Shown here piece by piece: positions 9,065-17,627 of a stretch of DNA of 42,986 nucleotides. The DNA comes from Pseudomonadota bacterium (lineage in GTDB: Bacteria > Pseudomonadota > Gammaproteobacteria > Burkholderiales > Rhodocyclaceae): NCBI GenBank assembly GCA_026399515.1, contig JAPLQT010000070.1, positions 9,452 through 52,437 on the forward strand, written 5' to 3'. The notes beneath the pieces were generated by a model. The model did no database searches. It was given only the letters and a program-made list of their open reading frames with translations, and was not told the DNA's origin. How positions within the stretch are numbered: the stretch's first letter is position 1; each line of letters opens with the position of its first letter. The translations under genes and the position numbers were made by a program.

Positions 9065-9835
9065 TCAAGCCGCCTTGGCCTGCAACAACGGCACCACGGC
9101 GTCAGCGCTGCCCCATTCGATGAGTTCCATGCGGCCGTCCTGATGTTCGACGATGGCGGTGCAGCTATCCACCCAGTCGCCGCAGTTGATGTAGGTCACT
9201 CCGGTCACTTCGCGAATGGCGGCGCTGTGAATGTGGCCGCAGATCACCCCGTCGAGTCCGCGGCTCCTGACGGCATGGATCACCGAATCCTCGAAATCAT
9301 AAATGAAGCTGACCGCGCGCTTGATGCGGCGCTTGGCATAGCCCGCCAGCGACCAGTAGCCTGGGATGCGTAGCGTCCTGCGCACCCAGGACAGCCAGGC
9401 ATTGATGCGCACCAGCACGTTGTAGGCGATGTCGCCGAGCACCGCCACCCAGCGGTGATGGCGCATCACCTGGTCGAATTCGTCGCCATGGATCAGCAGG
9501 TACTGCTTGCCGTCGGCGGTTACATGAACATGCTCATGTACCACCTGTATGTCGCCAAAGGAGGTGCCGGTGTATTCGCGCAAGGACTCGTCGTGGTTGC
9601 CGGGGATCAGCATCACATGTTCGCCGTGGCGTGCTCGCCGCAGCACTTTCTGGACCACGGTGTTCTGCTCCGGCGTCCAGTGGATGGCGCGGCTCATGGC
9701 CCAGAAATCGATGATGTCGCCAACCAGGAAGAGATGTTCGGACTCATGTTCGCGCAGGAATTCGAGCAGCCTGCCCGCCTGGCAGCCGCGCGTGCCGAGG
9801 TGGATGTCCGAGAGGAAGATCGAGCGGAATCTCAA
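9065..9835 (-). CDS. PlcP-like metallophosphoesterase (probable phospholipase C; LpxH-like fold)
   Basis: A 256-residue calcineurin-like phosphoesterase with all five metal-binding blocks: SDIHLGTRGC, GDIIDFW, GNHDE, IHGDEFD and CGHIHSAAI. Such proteins are often labelled UDP-2,3-diacylglucosamine pyrophosphatase, but the RGCQAG start, the length and the setting match PlcP of Sinorhizobium meliloti, which cleaves phosphatidylcholine and phosphatidylethanolamine to diacylglycerol under phosphate starvation. The start codon is TTG at 9835 and I see no strong Shine-Dalgarno. The upstream Pho box supports the PlcP reading over LpxH. Product diacylglycerol would feed the two glycosyltransferases and DgkA encoded next door. 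Confidence 0.85.
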   Translation of the reverse strand: MRFRSIFLSDIHLGTRGCQAGRLLEFLREHESEHLFLVGDIIDFWAMSRAIHWTPEQNTVVQKVLRRARHGEHVMLIPGNHDESLREYTGTSFGDIQVVHEHVHVTADGKQYLLIHGDEFDQVMRHHRWVAVLGDIAYNVLVRINAWLSWVRRTLRIPGYWSLAGYAKRRIKRAVSFIYDFEDSVIHAVRSRGLDGVICGHIHSAAIREVTGVTYINCGDWVDSCTAIVEHQDGRMELIEWGSADAVVPLLQAKAA

Positions 9836-9853
9836 GTCAGGAAGTATGGTCAG

Positions 9854-9865
9854 TGAAATATTTCA
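9854..9865. repeat. 12-bp perfect palindrome in the leader of the PlcP-like gene
   Basis: TGAAATATTTCA is a perfect palindrome 18 nt upstream of the TTG start. It would be transcribed in the leader if the Pho-type promoter at 9910-9943 is used. It may be a minor operator or chance. Confidence 0.35.
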
Positions 9866-9909
9866 TGTTTGGCTTCGCTCATCGGCAACGCTCGGCTGGC
9901 TGCGCCGTC

Positions 9910-9943
9910 ATTATTCATCGCCTACATGACAGTTTCATGACCG
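9910..9943 (-). promoter_or_regulatory. PhoB-type promoter: Pho box plus -10
   Basis: Read on the minus strand, CGGTCAT-GAAA-CTGTCAT occupies 9943-9926: two 7-bp half sites (6/7 and 7/7 to CTGTCAT) with a 4-bp spacer. Ten bases later comes AATAAT (9915-9910), a 5/6 match to the -10 hexamer. PhoB-activated promoters carry the Pho box in place of the -35 with about this spacing. Transcription would start about 65-70 nt before the PlcP-like gene. This is the best regulatory site in the window. Confidence 0.8.
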
Positions 9944-9981
9944 TTTCCGCCGGCTAGGCATTTCATGTGAATTTAACCGGC

Positions 9982-10015
9982 GATACATGCAACTGAAACA
10001 TCGGTTTTCTAATGT
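9982..10015 (+). promoter_or_regulatory. Weak Pho-box-like element upstream of olsB
   Basis: GATACAT-GCAA-CTGAAAC has the 7-4-7 layout and is followed ten bases later by TAATGT (10010-10015). The half sites match CTGTCAT poorly (3/7 and 4/7). I list it because CTGAAACA also occurs in the element before the glycosyltransferase at 6185. Olivary control of olsB by the strong divergent box is less likely because Pho boxes are directional. Confidence 0.22.
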
Positions 10016-10020
10016 GACGG

Positions 10021-10044
10021 GGAGAAAACCGACAGGAGAAAACC
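10021..10044 (+). promoter_or_regulatory. Duplicated ribosome binding site before olsB
   Basis: The ten-base word GGAGAAAACC occurs twice, at 10021-10030 and 10035-10044, with a 14-nt period, the second copy ending directly at the ATG (10045). Only the second copy is placed correctly for initiation. The first could be a standby site or a relic of local duplication. Confidence 0.7.
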
Positions 10045-10803
10045 ATGTTGCATCTTGCCCAAGACACCCCCAGGAAAGCCAGGCATCAACTGCATGTTGG
10101 GCTGGCGCATAGCAGCTCGGAAATTCTTGAAGCTCAGCGTCTGCGCTACCGCGTCTTCGCCGATGAACTCGGCGCCAGGCTGCAAAACAAGATACCCGGC
10201 GTCGACCAGGACTATTACGACCGCTACTGCGAACACCTGGTGGTACGCGACGAAGCCAACCGGAAGATCATCGGCACCTATCGCATCCTGTCGCCCGAAG
10301 CCGCCCGGCGCGCCGGCAGCTATTACTCCGAGACCGAGTTCAACCTGGAGCGCCTCAAGCATCTGCGCGACCGCACGGTGGAAGTCGGCCGCTCCTGCAT
10401 ACATCCCGACTACCGCACCGGCGGGACCATCGCGCTGCTCTGGTCCGGCCTGGTTCGCTACATGCTCCAGACCCACCACGAATACCTGATCGGCTGCGCC
10501 AGCATCGGCATGGCCGACGGCGGGCATGCCGCGGCCGGTATCTTCAGTCGGATCGAAGCGCATATGGCGCCGATCGAGTACCGCGTGTTTCCGAACTGCC
10601 CGCTGCCGCTCAATCGCATCGAAGCCAGCAAGGACGCCGAGGTGCCACCGCTGATCAAGGGCTACCTTCGGGCAGGCGCCTATGTCTGCGGCGATCCGGC
10701 CTGGGATCCGGATTTCAACACCGCCGATCTGTTGATGCTGTTGCCGATGTCGCGTATCGACGCGCGTTACGCCCGGCATTTCGTCGAACGCCAGGTCGCC
10801 TGA
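10045..10803 (+). CDS. olsB: L-ornithine N(alpha)-acyltransferase OlsB (GNAT family)
   Basis: It transfers a 3-hydroxyacyl chain from acyl carrier protein to the alpha-amino group of ornithine, giving lyso-ornithine lipid. The 252-residue protein shows the family pattern: RLRYRVFADELGA near residue 35, EVGRSCIHPDYRTGG near 113-127 and IGCASIGMADGG near 150. The start ATG has a GGAG seven nt upstream. It shares a TGATG junction with olsA, the usual olsBA arrangement, so the pair should yield full ornithine lipid, a phosphorus-free membrane lipid. Hemolysin-like acetyltransferases share the fold, but the olsA partner decides the call. Confidence 0.9.
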   Translation: MLHLAQDTPRKARHQLHVGLAHSSSEILEAQRLRYRVFADELGARLQNKIPGVDQDYYDRYCEHLVVRDEANRKIIGTYRILSPEAARRAGSYYSETEFNLERLKHLRDRTVEVGRSCIHPDYRTGGTIALLWSGLVRYMLQTHHEYLIGCASIGMADGGHAAAGIFSRIEAHMAPIEYRVFPNCPLPLNRIEASKDAEVPPLIKGYLRAGAYVCGDPAWDPDFNTADLLMLLPMSRIDARYARHFVERQVA

Positions 10804-11633
10804 TGATTCGGAGGATTCGTTGCGGTGGTCGCTTGGCCCGGGTCGGCGTGCATGTTGTCTTCGGATGGTGCCTAGCGACGGCCTGCTATCCTTTTCTAAC
10901 GCAGACGGCCCAGCGCAGGCTCCAGCAGCGCTGGTCGCGCGACTTGCTCGACATGCTCGGCGTGGGTCTCGAAGTCTCCGGGCCGGCTTCGCTGGTCGCG
11001 AGCAGCGACAATTCGATCCACGGCCTGATGGTGGCAAACCACGTTTCCTGGCTGGACGTGTTCGTCATCAGTTCGCTGGCGCCGGCGACCTTCGTCTGCA
11101 AGAGCGAGGTACGCCGCTGGCCGCTGATAGGCAGCTTGTGCGCCAAGACCGGCACGGTGTTTCTGGAGCGCGGGAGCAAATTCGCGGCGCAGCGCACTCA
11201 CCAGGCGCTGGCCGGGAAACTCAGGCACGGGGACAGGGTCGCGATATTTCCTGAAGGGACAACCGGCGAAGGCAGGACGCTGCTGCCCTTTCGCGCGGCG
11301 CTGATGCAGTCCGCCATCGATGCAGGAACACCTGTCCAGCCGCTGGCGATCCGCTACCTGGATGCGCGTGGAGATCATGCAGCCGCGGCGAACTATTGCG
11401 GCGAGACGAGTTTCTGGCAATCCCTATGCAGCGTCGCCTCGGCCCCGGCCATGACCGCCAGCATCGCCATCCTGGAACCGGTCGCGACAGTATCGATTAC
11501 CCGCAAGGATCTGGCCGGGAAGGCCCACGCATCGATCCGGTTATCCCTGGAGCAACTGGCGATCAGGCCCGGCAATGTCGTTCAGGATGAGCATCGGATC
11601 GAAGAAGGTGAATTGATCCTGATCGGGGAATAA
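10803..11633 (+). CDS. olsA: Lyso-ornithine lipid O-acyltransferase OlsA (PlsC family)
   Basis: It acylates lyso-ornithine lipid to ornithine lipid at the inner membrane. The 276-residue protein has a hydrophobic N-terminal segment, the catalytic HxxxxD motif in NHVSWLD, the substrate-binding FPEGTT and the block VQPLAIRY, all PlsC-type. The ATG shares one base with the olsB stop. A 1-acylglycerol-3-phosphate acyltransferase role alone is possible, as OlsA proteins can be bifunctional, but the olsB coupling supports the ornithine lipid role. It converges with the chemotaxis gene with 5 nt between stops and no visible terminator. Confidence 0.88.
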   Translation: MIRRIRCGGRLARVGVHVVFGWCLATACYPFLTQTAQRRLQQRWSRDLLDMLGVGLEVSGPASLVASSDNSIHGLMVANHVSWLDVFVISSLAPATFVCKSEVRRWPLIGSLCAKTGTVFLERGSKFAAQRTHQALAGKLRHGDRVAIFPEGTTGEGRTLLPFRAALMQSAIDAGTPVQPLAIRYLDARGDHAAAANYCGETSFWQSLCSVASAPAMTASIAILEPVATVSITRKDLAGKAHASIRLSLEQLAIRPGNVVQDEHRIEEGELILIGE

Positions 11634-11638
11634 GCAGA

Positions 11639-13252
11639 CTAGACTCGGTAGGCGCCGACCGTTTCCCGGATCGATCGTGCCTTGTCGTTCAACTGTTGGG
11701 CAACGGTGGCTGAATTGGCGGCACTGGCGCTGTTCTCTTCGGTCATCTGTGCGATGCGTTCGACTTGCTGGGCGATGTGATCGCTGGCCTGTCCCTGCTC
11801 CAGGACGGCATCGGAAATTTCCGACACCATGACTTGGACCTCTTGCGTCCCGGAGCGAATTTGCTCGATGGCGGTCCCTGCCGCCTTGGCCCCTTCGATT
11901 CCCTCTTCCACCAGAGCAACCATCGAGGCCATGCTGTTGTGCGCGTTGCTGGCGCTTTCTTGAACGCCGCTGAGCAATCCGGAAATCGAGACTGTGGACG
12001 TGGTGGTCTTTTCCGCCAGTTTCCTGACCTCGTCGGCCACGACGGCGAAGCCCCGGCCTTGCTCGCCCGCCCTGGCCGCCTCGATGGCGGCATTGAGGGC
12101 CAGCAGATTGATTTGATCGGCCACTTCCTTGATGACGGTGACCACCGACGAAATGCTTTCGCTCTGACTCTTGAGGTCGCTGATTTTTTCCGCGGCGAGC
12201 TTGGCGGCCAGGGCGATGTCGTTGATCTTGGAGACCGAGGAGGCGATGACTTGGGAACCGTTCTCCGCAAGCCCTCCGGCGGTCGCCGCCAGGCTCTTGG
12301 TATCGCGGGCACGGTCGCCGATATGATTGATGCTGACAGTCAACTCCTCGATGCTTGCAGCCATGGAGGAAGAGGCTTCGCTCTGCACGTTGGAACCGCG
12401 GGAAATCTCGTCTGCCGTGTGGGCCATGTCCTCGGACGACCGGCTGACCTGATCCACTTCCGCCTTGATCTGTTTCAGGCTGGCATTAAGCCTGTCCAGC
12501 AGAGCCCCATAAGCATTCAGCGCCAAGCCTATTTCGTCGCTCGAATTGCTGTTGATCCGCTTGGTGAAGTCCAGTGTGGCACTCACTTCCAACATGGACT
12601 GCTTCATCTCATGGATCGGCCTGACGATCGATCGGCCGACCAAATAACCCGTGACGCCGACCAGGACGATCATCAACAGCGCGGTGGCACCCACCATGCT
12701 CAGGGTAAATCGGTAGGATTTGTCTCCCGCCGCCGCGAGTTCGCCGGCGTGCCGGGCATTGGCAGCCTCGATTTTTTCCAGAATATCCGTGGCGCCCGAG
12801 CGCGCCTTGGTGGCTTCCTTGGCGAAGACATCGATGGCGGCCTGTTTCTCGCCCTTCGCCGAGAGTTCCATCACCCGTTTGGCCAAGTCAAAATACACTT
12901 CCATGGCGGGATACAACTGTTTCAGATTGCCGCGATCGACATCCGAAGTCACCAGGTTCTTCTCATACGCGGAAACGTTGTTAACGACATCGTCGCGCAA
13001 GGCCAGGATCCGCTTTTCGGTCTCCTGAACCTTGTCCGCCGGTGTAACAATGTGACGGTAGACGAGCGCATGCATCAGAGTGAACTGGAACTGTGTTTTG
13101 GAAATGTTTTTCATGCTCGGGACAGAATCGCTATTGACTTCATGGAGGTAGCCATTGAGCTGATTGATGCCATAGATGGAAATTCCGCCAAACACCAGCA
13201 ACGCGAGCATGGGCAACAATACCAATAATGCGATTTTCTTCAGGATGGACAT
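11639..13252 (-). CDS. Methyl-accepting chemotaxis protein with four-helix-bundle sensor
   Basis: A 537-residue transmembrane chemoreceptor. The ATG at 13252 has GGAGG 8 nt upstream; the same frame stays open further upstream but that stretch is antisense to the histidine phosphatase gene. Membrane helices lie at about 7-28 and 183-208 and flank a helical periplasmic domain of the 4HB_MCP kind. A HAMP region follows, then the long signalling coiled coil with the conserved hairpin tip ([20 protein letters not shown]). The ligand cannot be predicted. The C-terminal end has no CheR-binding pentapeptide. A 28-bp dyad lies 55 nt upstream of the start. Confidence 0.93.
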   Translation of the reverse strand: MSILKKIALLVLLPMLALLVFGGISIYGINQLNGYLHEVNSDSVPSMKNISKTQFQFTLMHALVYRHIVTPADKVQETEKRILALRDDVVNNVSAYEKNLVTSDVDRGNLKQLYPAMEVYFDLAKRVMELSAKGEKQAAIDVFAKEATKARSGATDILEKIEAANARHAGELAAAGDKSYRFTLSMVGATALLMIVLVGVTGYLVGRSIVRPIHEMKQSMLEVSATLDFTKRINSNSSDEIGLALNAYGALLDRLNASLKQIKAEVDQVSRSSEDMAHTADEISRGSNVQSEASSSMAASIEELTVSINHIGDRARDTKSLAATAGGLAENGSQVIASSVSKINDIALAAKLAAEKISDLKSQSESISSVVTVIKEVADQINLLALNAAIEAARAGEQGRGFAVVADEVRKLAEKTTTSTVSISGLLSGVQESASNAHNSMASMVALVEEGIEGAKAAGTAIEQIRSGTQEVQVMVSEISDAVLEQGQASDHIAQQVERIAQMTEENSASAANSATVAQQLNDKARSIRETVGAYRV

Positions 13253-13306
13253 GATCGGAACCTCCAGCGGATTATTGGTGGAATCTGTTTTAATTATGTT
13301 TGCCAT

Positions 13307-13334
13307 CCATATTATAGCCACTACGATAATATGG
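13307..13334. promoter_or_regulatory. 28-bp perfect dyad, candidate operator
   Basis: CCATATTAT at 13307-13315 and its exact reverse complement ATAATATGG at 13326-13334 are separated by 10 bases. Half-site centres are 19 bp apart, close to two helical turns, as expected for a dimeric regulator. It sits in an AT-rich 144-nt gap between the divergent chemoreceptor and histidine phosphatase genes, so it could control both. Confidence 0.55.
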
Positions 13335-13396
13335 GTTTGCCGAGTAGCGTCTAATTGGCTACATTTCGCACCACGATCTCCCCCATCGCACACACC

Positions 13397-14053
13397 TTGG
13401 AAATCCTCACCCGGCTTTGCATCATCCGCCACGGCGAAACCGACTGGAACGCCGAGAAGCGTATCCAGGGACATCTCGACATTCCGCTGAACGAATCGGG
13501 CCTGAGACAGGCTCACGCGATTGCCGACGGGCTTGCGGAATGCCCCTTCAGGAACATCTACAGCAGCGACCTGCGGCGTGCCTGGCAAACCGCCAAGATC
13601 GCCGCTGGCCGGCTGGAAATTCCCCTCCGCCCCCATGAGGGTCTGCGGGAAAGACATTCGGGCGTCCTCGAAGGCAGGACGGTGGAAGAATTGTCCGCCA
13701 GGCATCCGGAAGCCCATGCGCGTTTCCTGGACAGGGATCCGGATTACCCGTTCGGCCCGGGCGAATCGATGCGGACGTTCTCGGCACGAGTGGTCGCCGC
13801 GGTGGAAGAACTGGTGGCATCCCATGCCGGTGAAACCCTGTTGCTGGTGACCCACGGCGGCGTCCTGGATGTGGTGTTCCGGATAGCCACCGGCCGCAGT
13901 CTCGATGCACCGCGGGACTATCCCATGCCCAATGCCGGGATCAACTGGTTCGAACACTCCAGCAGCGCGTCGAGAAAGTTTCGCCTGGTGGCCTGGGGCG
14001 AGCAATATCATCTCGACCCGTCATTGCACAGTGGTTCGGATCATCCGGAATAG
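13397..14053 (+). CDS. Histidine phosphatase family protein (phosphoglycerate mutase-like)
   Basis: It has the catalytic RHGETDWN motif at the very N-terminus, the conserved [12 protein letters not shown] segment and the second catalytic histidine in LLVTHGG. Members act on sugar phosphates, alpha-ribazole phosphate or other phosphomonoesters, and the substrate cannot be read here. The TTG at 13397 gives the usual short lead before RHG (218 residues); a TTG at 13355 would add 14 residues and neither has a good Shine-Dalgarno. It is divergent from the chemoreceptor and converges with the GGDEF-EAL gene. Confidence 0.85.
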   Translation: MEILTRLCIIRHGETDWNAEKRIQGHLDIPLNESGLRQAHAIADGLAECPFRNIYSSDLRRAWQTAKIAAGRLEIPLRPHEGLRERHSGVLEGRTVEELSARHPEAHARFLDRDPDYPFGPGESMRTFSARVVAAVEELVASHAGETLLLVTHGGVLDVVFRIATGRSLDAPRDYPMPNAGINWFEHSSSASRKFRLVAWGEQYHLDPSLHSGSDHPE

Positions 14054-14107
14054 GCGTTATCCCACAGAATCCAGCGGGCGGCGTTATGCCCGGGATAGCC
14101 GGAAGCG

Positions 14108-16867
14108 CTACCCAGCGCTCGATCCTCTGAGGAAGACGACCAACTCCTCGGCCGGCATCGGCCTGGCGAAATGGTAACCTTGCGCCCCATCGCAGTGGAA
14201 GCTGCGCAGATGTTCCAGGATATGGGCGTCCTCCACGCCTTCGGCGATGGTAGCCAGGTTCAGGCTCTGGGCCATCTGGATAATGGCGCGGACTATCGCG
14301 GCGTCGTCCGGATCGGACGACAGGTCGCGAATGAAGGACTGGTCGATCTTGAGTTTGTCGACATCGAAGCGCTTCAGGTAAGAGAGGCTGGAATAGCCGG
14401 TGCCGAAATCGTCGATCGACAGTTTTACTCCCAGCAGCTTCAACTGCCGCACCGTGGCAAGAACGGTGTCGGTATTCCCGATCAGGATAGACTCGGTCAG
14501 TTCCAACTCGAGCATGGCCGGATTGAAACCGGACTCATCCAAAGCACTGGTCACGGTCTGGACCACATCGCCGCGCTTGAATTGCACCGCCGACAGGTTT
14601 ACGGCGATCTGCATCTCGGGCAATCCCGCCTGCTTCCAGGCCACTCCCTGGCGACACGCCTCGCGCATCACCCATTCGCCGATCGGTACGATCAATCCGC
14701 TTTCTTCGGCAATCGCGATGAATCTCCCCGGCGCAATCAAGCCGAGATCCGGATGGCGCCAGCGGATCAATGCTTCCGCGCCTGTCACCCGGCCGTCGCC
14801 GAGGTCGATCTGCGGCTGGTAATGCAGAACGAACTCGTCGTGCTCCAGCGCCCTCTTCAAACCGTTCCTCATGGCGAGATGTTCGACGGCCTCGACATTC
14901 ATCTGCTCGTCGAAGAAACGATAGGTGTTGCGCCCAGAATCCTTGGCCCGGTACATGGCCATGTCGGCTTTCTTAAGCAAGGTATCGAAGTCCTTGCCGT
15001 CGTCCGGATAGAGGGTGATGCCGACGGAGATCGACGTGGACAGTTCATGGCCGTCGATCCAGAAAGTTTCCTGCAAGCGCTTGATGAGCTTGACCAGGAT
15101 GGGTGCGATGGTGTCAGCATCCGTCAGGTCCGACAGCACGATCAGGAATTCGTCGCCGCCTTGGCGGCTGACGGTGTCCGTGTCGCGGATGCCTTCGCCG
15201 AGCCGCACCGCGATTTCCTTCAGCAGGTGATCGCCGACGGCGTGGCCCAGCGAATCGTTGATGGTCTTGAAGTTATCCAGGTCCAGGAACAGCAATGCCA
15301 CCTTGGTCCTGGAGCGATCCGCATAGGCTTTGACCTGTTCGAACCGGTCGTTGAGCAGCAAGCGGTTGGGTAGTCCGGTCAGGGTATCCCGATAGGCCAG
15401 GTACTCGATCTGCTGCTCGGCTGACTTGCGCTCGGTGATGTCCTTACCGACGCCACGGTAGCCTATAAACTCGCCCGTGGGGCCGAATATGGGATTTCCG
15501 GTGATCGAAAACCAGCGAAATTCGCCGGGTGCCGTCTCGATCTGGTAAACCAGATCCTTGAAGGGTTCATGCCGTTCGAGGATCTGCCGATGCGCCTGCC
15601 ACTGCGCTTCGGTCACTCCCAGGATGGGCAGTTCCCAGCGGGTCTTGCCCAAAGTATTCTCCGGATTCAGACGGGTGATGGAGAGTCCATAGGACATTTC
15701 CGAAAACCGGAATTGGGCATCCTGTTCCCACAACCAATCCGACGACATCGATGTCAGATCCTGGTAGCGTGCCTCGCTCGCGCGCAGCGCCTCCTCGGTG
15801 CGCTGGCGCTCCACGACCAGCTGGTTGAAGTTGTCGACCAACTGACCGATTTCATCGTCGCGGCTGACGGGGATCGGCGCGAAAACCTCCTCGCCGGCAG
15901 TCATGCGCCGCATCGCCGCCCCCGCCGCGTCCAGCGGAGACAACTGGCGCGCCAGGACGAAACGCAGGATCAACATGACGATCACGGAAAGCAGCAATGC
16001 CGCCAGATAGATCTGGACCTTGAGGGTCGCGATCGGGGTATACACTTCCTTGGTGGGAACCGCCGCGACGACGATCCAGTCGGTTGTGTGCATGCGATGG
16101 CTGACGCTCAGATTCTCGACGCCGAGTGAACTTTTGGTGATCCCCGCCCCATCGAACCCTGTCTCAATGCGCCGGTCGAGCATCGGGTTCACGCCCTTGG
16201 CCGGCATGGCGGTCATGATCCGTGTCTGGTCCGTCGCCGAGACGATCAAACTGTCCTTGGGCGACATGACAATGAAGTAACCGCTGTCGCCGAGCTTGGT
16301 CTGTTCGAGCTGACCGAAGAGATTGCGATCCGACAGATAGCTCGGTCCCACCACGACGCCGGCAACGGCACCCGAGGCATCGCGCAAAGGTGCGGTGATG
16401 GCGACGAAGGGTTGCTTCAGGAACCGGCTCAGGGTCGGCGAGCCTATGATCGAGCGACCCTGGGTCAGGGTGTCCCGAAAATACGGCCGATCGCCGATGT
16501 TTCCGCCCGTACGTCCCTTGATCCGCGGATAATCCGCCAAGATGATGCCATGCTGATCCGAGATGGTGACCCCGGAAGGAAAGAGTGTCTTGGACGCGAC
16601 ATGCTGTTCCAGATGTCGCTGCAGTTTCGTCGAATTGGCCAAAATTCCGGGAGGAATCGACGCCGCGATCTCATTGAGGGTGTCGACGCGCATCTGGAAC
16701 TTGCTGTCCAGGTCGGACGCGACATAGTGGACCGTCGATGACATCTGGTCAGCCAGGACATCTTCCAGGTCGTTCTGCACCACCACCGTCACGCGCGCCG
16801 CCAGTCCCCAGATACCGACGACCAGCAGCGCCAGCACCACCAGCAAGATGCGGGTCTTGAACCCCAT
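14108..16867 (-). CDS. Membrane Cache-HAMP-PAS-GGDEF-EAL cyclic-di-GMP protein
   Basis: A 919-residue inner-membrane sensor. It reads TM1 (about 5-25), a periplasmic Cache-type domain (about 40-275), TM2 (about 283-303), HAMP, a PAS domain (about 370-490), GGDEF (about 490-655) and EAL (about 665-910). The cyclase motif SRQGGDEF has an RxxD inhibitory site (RDTD) five residues before it. The EAL domain keeps EALIRW and DDFGTGYSSLSYLK. I chose ATG 16867; a TTG at 16891 would add eight residues. Its GGDEF-EAL half is very close to the left-edge protein (1-1572), down to long shared stretches in the last 100 residues, so the two are paralogues with different input domains. Confidence 0.93.
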   Translation of the reverse strand: MGFKTRILLVVLALLVVGIWGLAARVTVVVQNDLEDVLADQMSSTVHYVASDLDSKFQMRVDTLNEIAASIPPGILANSTKLQRHLEQHVASKTLFPSGVTISDQHGIILADYPRIKGRTGGNIGDRPYFRDTLTQGRSIIGSPTLSRFLKQPFVAITAPLRDASGAVAGVVVGPSYLSDRNLFGQLEQTKLGDSGYFIVMSPKDSLIVSATDQTRIMTAMPAKGVNPMLDRRIETGFDGAGITKSSLGVENLSVSHRMHTTDWIVVAAVPTKEVYTPIATLKVQIYLAALLLSVIVMLILRFVLARQLSPLDAAGAAMRRMTAGEEVFAPIPVSRDDEIGQLVDNFNQLVVERQRTEEALRASEARYQDLTSMSSDWLWEQDAQFRFSEMSYGLSITRLNPENTLGKTRWELPILGVTEAQWQAHRQILERHEPFKDLVYQIETAPGEFRWFSITGNPIFGPTGEFIGYRGVGKDITERKSAEQQIEYLAYRDTLTGLPNRLLLNDRFEQVKAYADRSRTKVALLFLDLDNFKTINDSLGHAVGDHLLKEIAVRLGEGIRDTDTVSRQGGDEFLIVLSDLTDADTIAPILVKLIKRLQETFWIDGHELSTSISVGITLYPDDGKDFDTLLKKADMAMYRAKDSGRNTYRFFDEQMNVEAVEHLAMRNGLKRALEHDEFVLHYQPQIDLGDGRVTGAEALIRWRHPDLGLIAPGRFIAIAEESGLIVPIGEWVMREACRQGVAWKQAGLPEMQIAVNLSAVQFKRGDVVQTVTSALDESGFNPAMLELELTESILIGNTDTVLATVRQLKLLGVKLSIDDFGTGYSSLSYLKRFDVDKLKIDQSFIRDLSSDPDDAAIVRAIIQMAQSLNLATIAEGVEDAHILEHLRSFHCDGAQGYHFARPMPAEELVVFLRGSSAG

Positions 16868-16947
16868 CGATGAAAATGGGTTAGCCAGCAAGATGGCGGC
16901 GGCGAAAACTCATATTGACCGATAATGGGGGTGCAAATGACCGATAT

Positions 16948-17622
16948 TCAATCGTCCTGGGGGAGGTTCCGAGGTAGGGCAGCGACCAGTCTTTTCAGCT
17001 CGGCGACTTCGGCTTCGAGCTTTTCCACCCGCTGTTCCAGGGCGATCCGGAATCCGTCCGCCGGCTGTCGGTGCGAAGCCGCCGGCGTTTCTTCCTCTTC
17101 CGAACCGGCGATCTCGCCGCTGAAAAGATGCGCATAGCGGGATTCGCGCCGGCCCGGCTCGCGCGGCAAACGGACCACGAAGGGACCGTCCTCGCGTTGG
17201 GCGAGGCTCACCAGCATGGCCTCGACTTCGTTCACATCGGCCAACTTGCACATCCGGCTGGCGCGGCTGCGCAACTCTCCCGGCGTCTGAGGGCCGCGCA
17301 GGAAGAGTTCGCAAATGATGCCGAGTTCCTGCGGCGAAAATTTCAGGACGCCATATTCGGTATTGCAGAAACGCTGCTGGAATTTTGCGACGCGGCTGCC
17401 ATAGCCGCCGTGTTCGCTGACCAGGAATTTCTTGATCAGCTGATCGACATTCTCCTGAACGACCGTCTCATCCATGTCCAGCACCGGATCGCGGTTGCTC
17501 TTCTGGTTGCAGGCATTGGTCAGGGCATTCAGGGATAAGGGATACTGCTCCGGGGTGGTGATCTGCTTTTCGATCAGGCAGCCGATGACACGGATTTCAG
17601 GGGGAGAGAGGACCAGGTTCAT
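16948..17622 (-). CDS. YceH/DUF480 family protein
   Basis: A 224-residue protein of the DUF480 (YceH) family, recognised by SPPEIRVIGCLIEKQITTPEQYPLSLN at the N-terminus, the two winged-helix-like halves, and FVVRLPREPGRRESRYAHLFSG. It ends in a predicted coiled coil (LEQRVEKLEAEVAELKRLV). Its biochemical role is unknown to me. It begins 5 nt after the dusC stop and is the last gene of the rnd-dusC-yceH run, so cotranscription with RNA-processing genes is likely. Confidence 0.92.
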   Translation of the reverse strand: MNLVLSPPEIRVIGCLIEKQITTPEQYPLSLNALTNACNQKSNRDPVLDMDETVVQENVDQLIKKFLVSEHGGYGSRVAKFQQRFCNTEYGVLKFSPQELGIICELFLRGPQTPGELRSRASRMCKLADVNEVEAMLVSLAQREDGPFVVRLPREPGRRESRYAHLFSGEIAGSEEEETPAASHRQPADGFRIALEQRVEKLEAEVAELKRLVAALPRNLPQDD

Positions 17623-17627
17623 GTTTT

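Noticed and set aside
11765-13228. A 487-codon plus-strand frame
   Set aside because: Antisense to the chemoreceptor gene, which has full motifs and a good ribosome site.
13253-14011. Upstream extension of the chemoreceptor frame
   Set aside because: It lies antisense to the histidine phosphatase gene, and the ATG at 13252 with GGAGG and a membrane helix is a clear start.
14171-15373. A 400-codon plus-strand frame across the GGDEF-EAL gene, similar to one at 196-1095
   Set aside because: Both are mirror images of the paralogous GGDEF-EAL genes. Their similarity to each other follows from the sense-strand duplication and is not evidence of coding.
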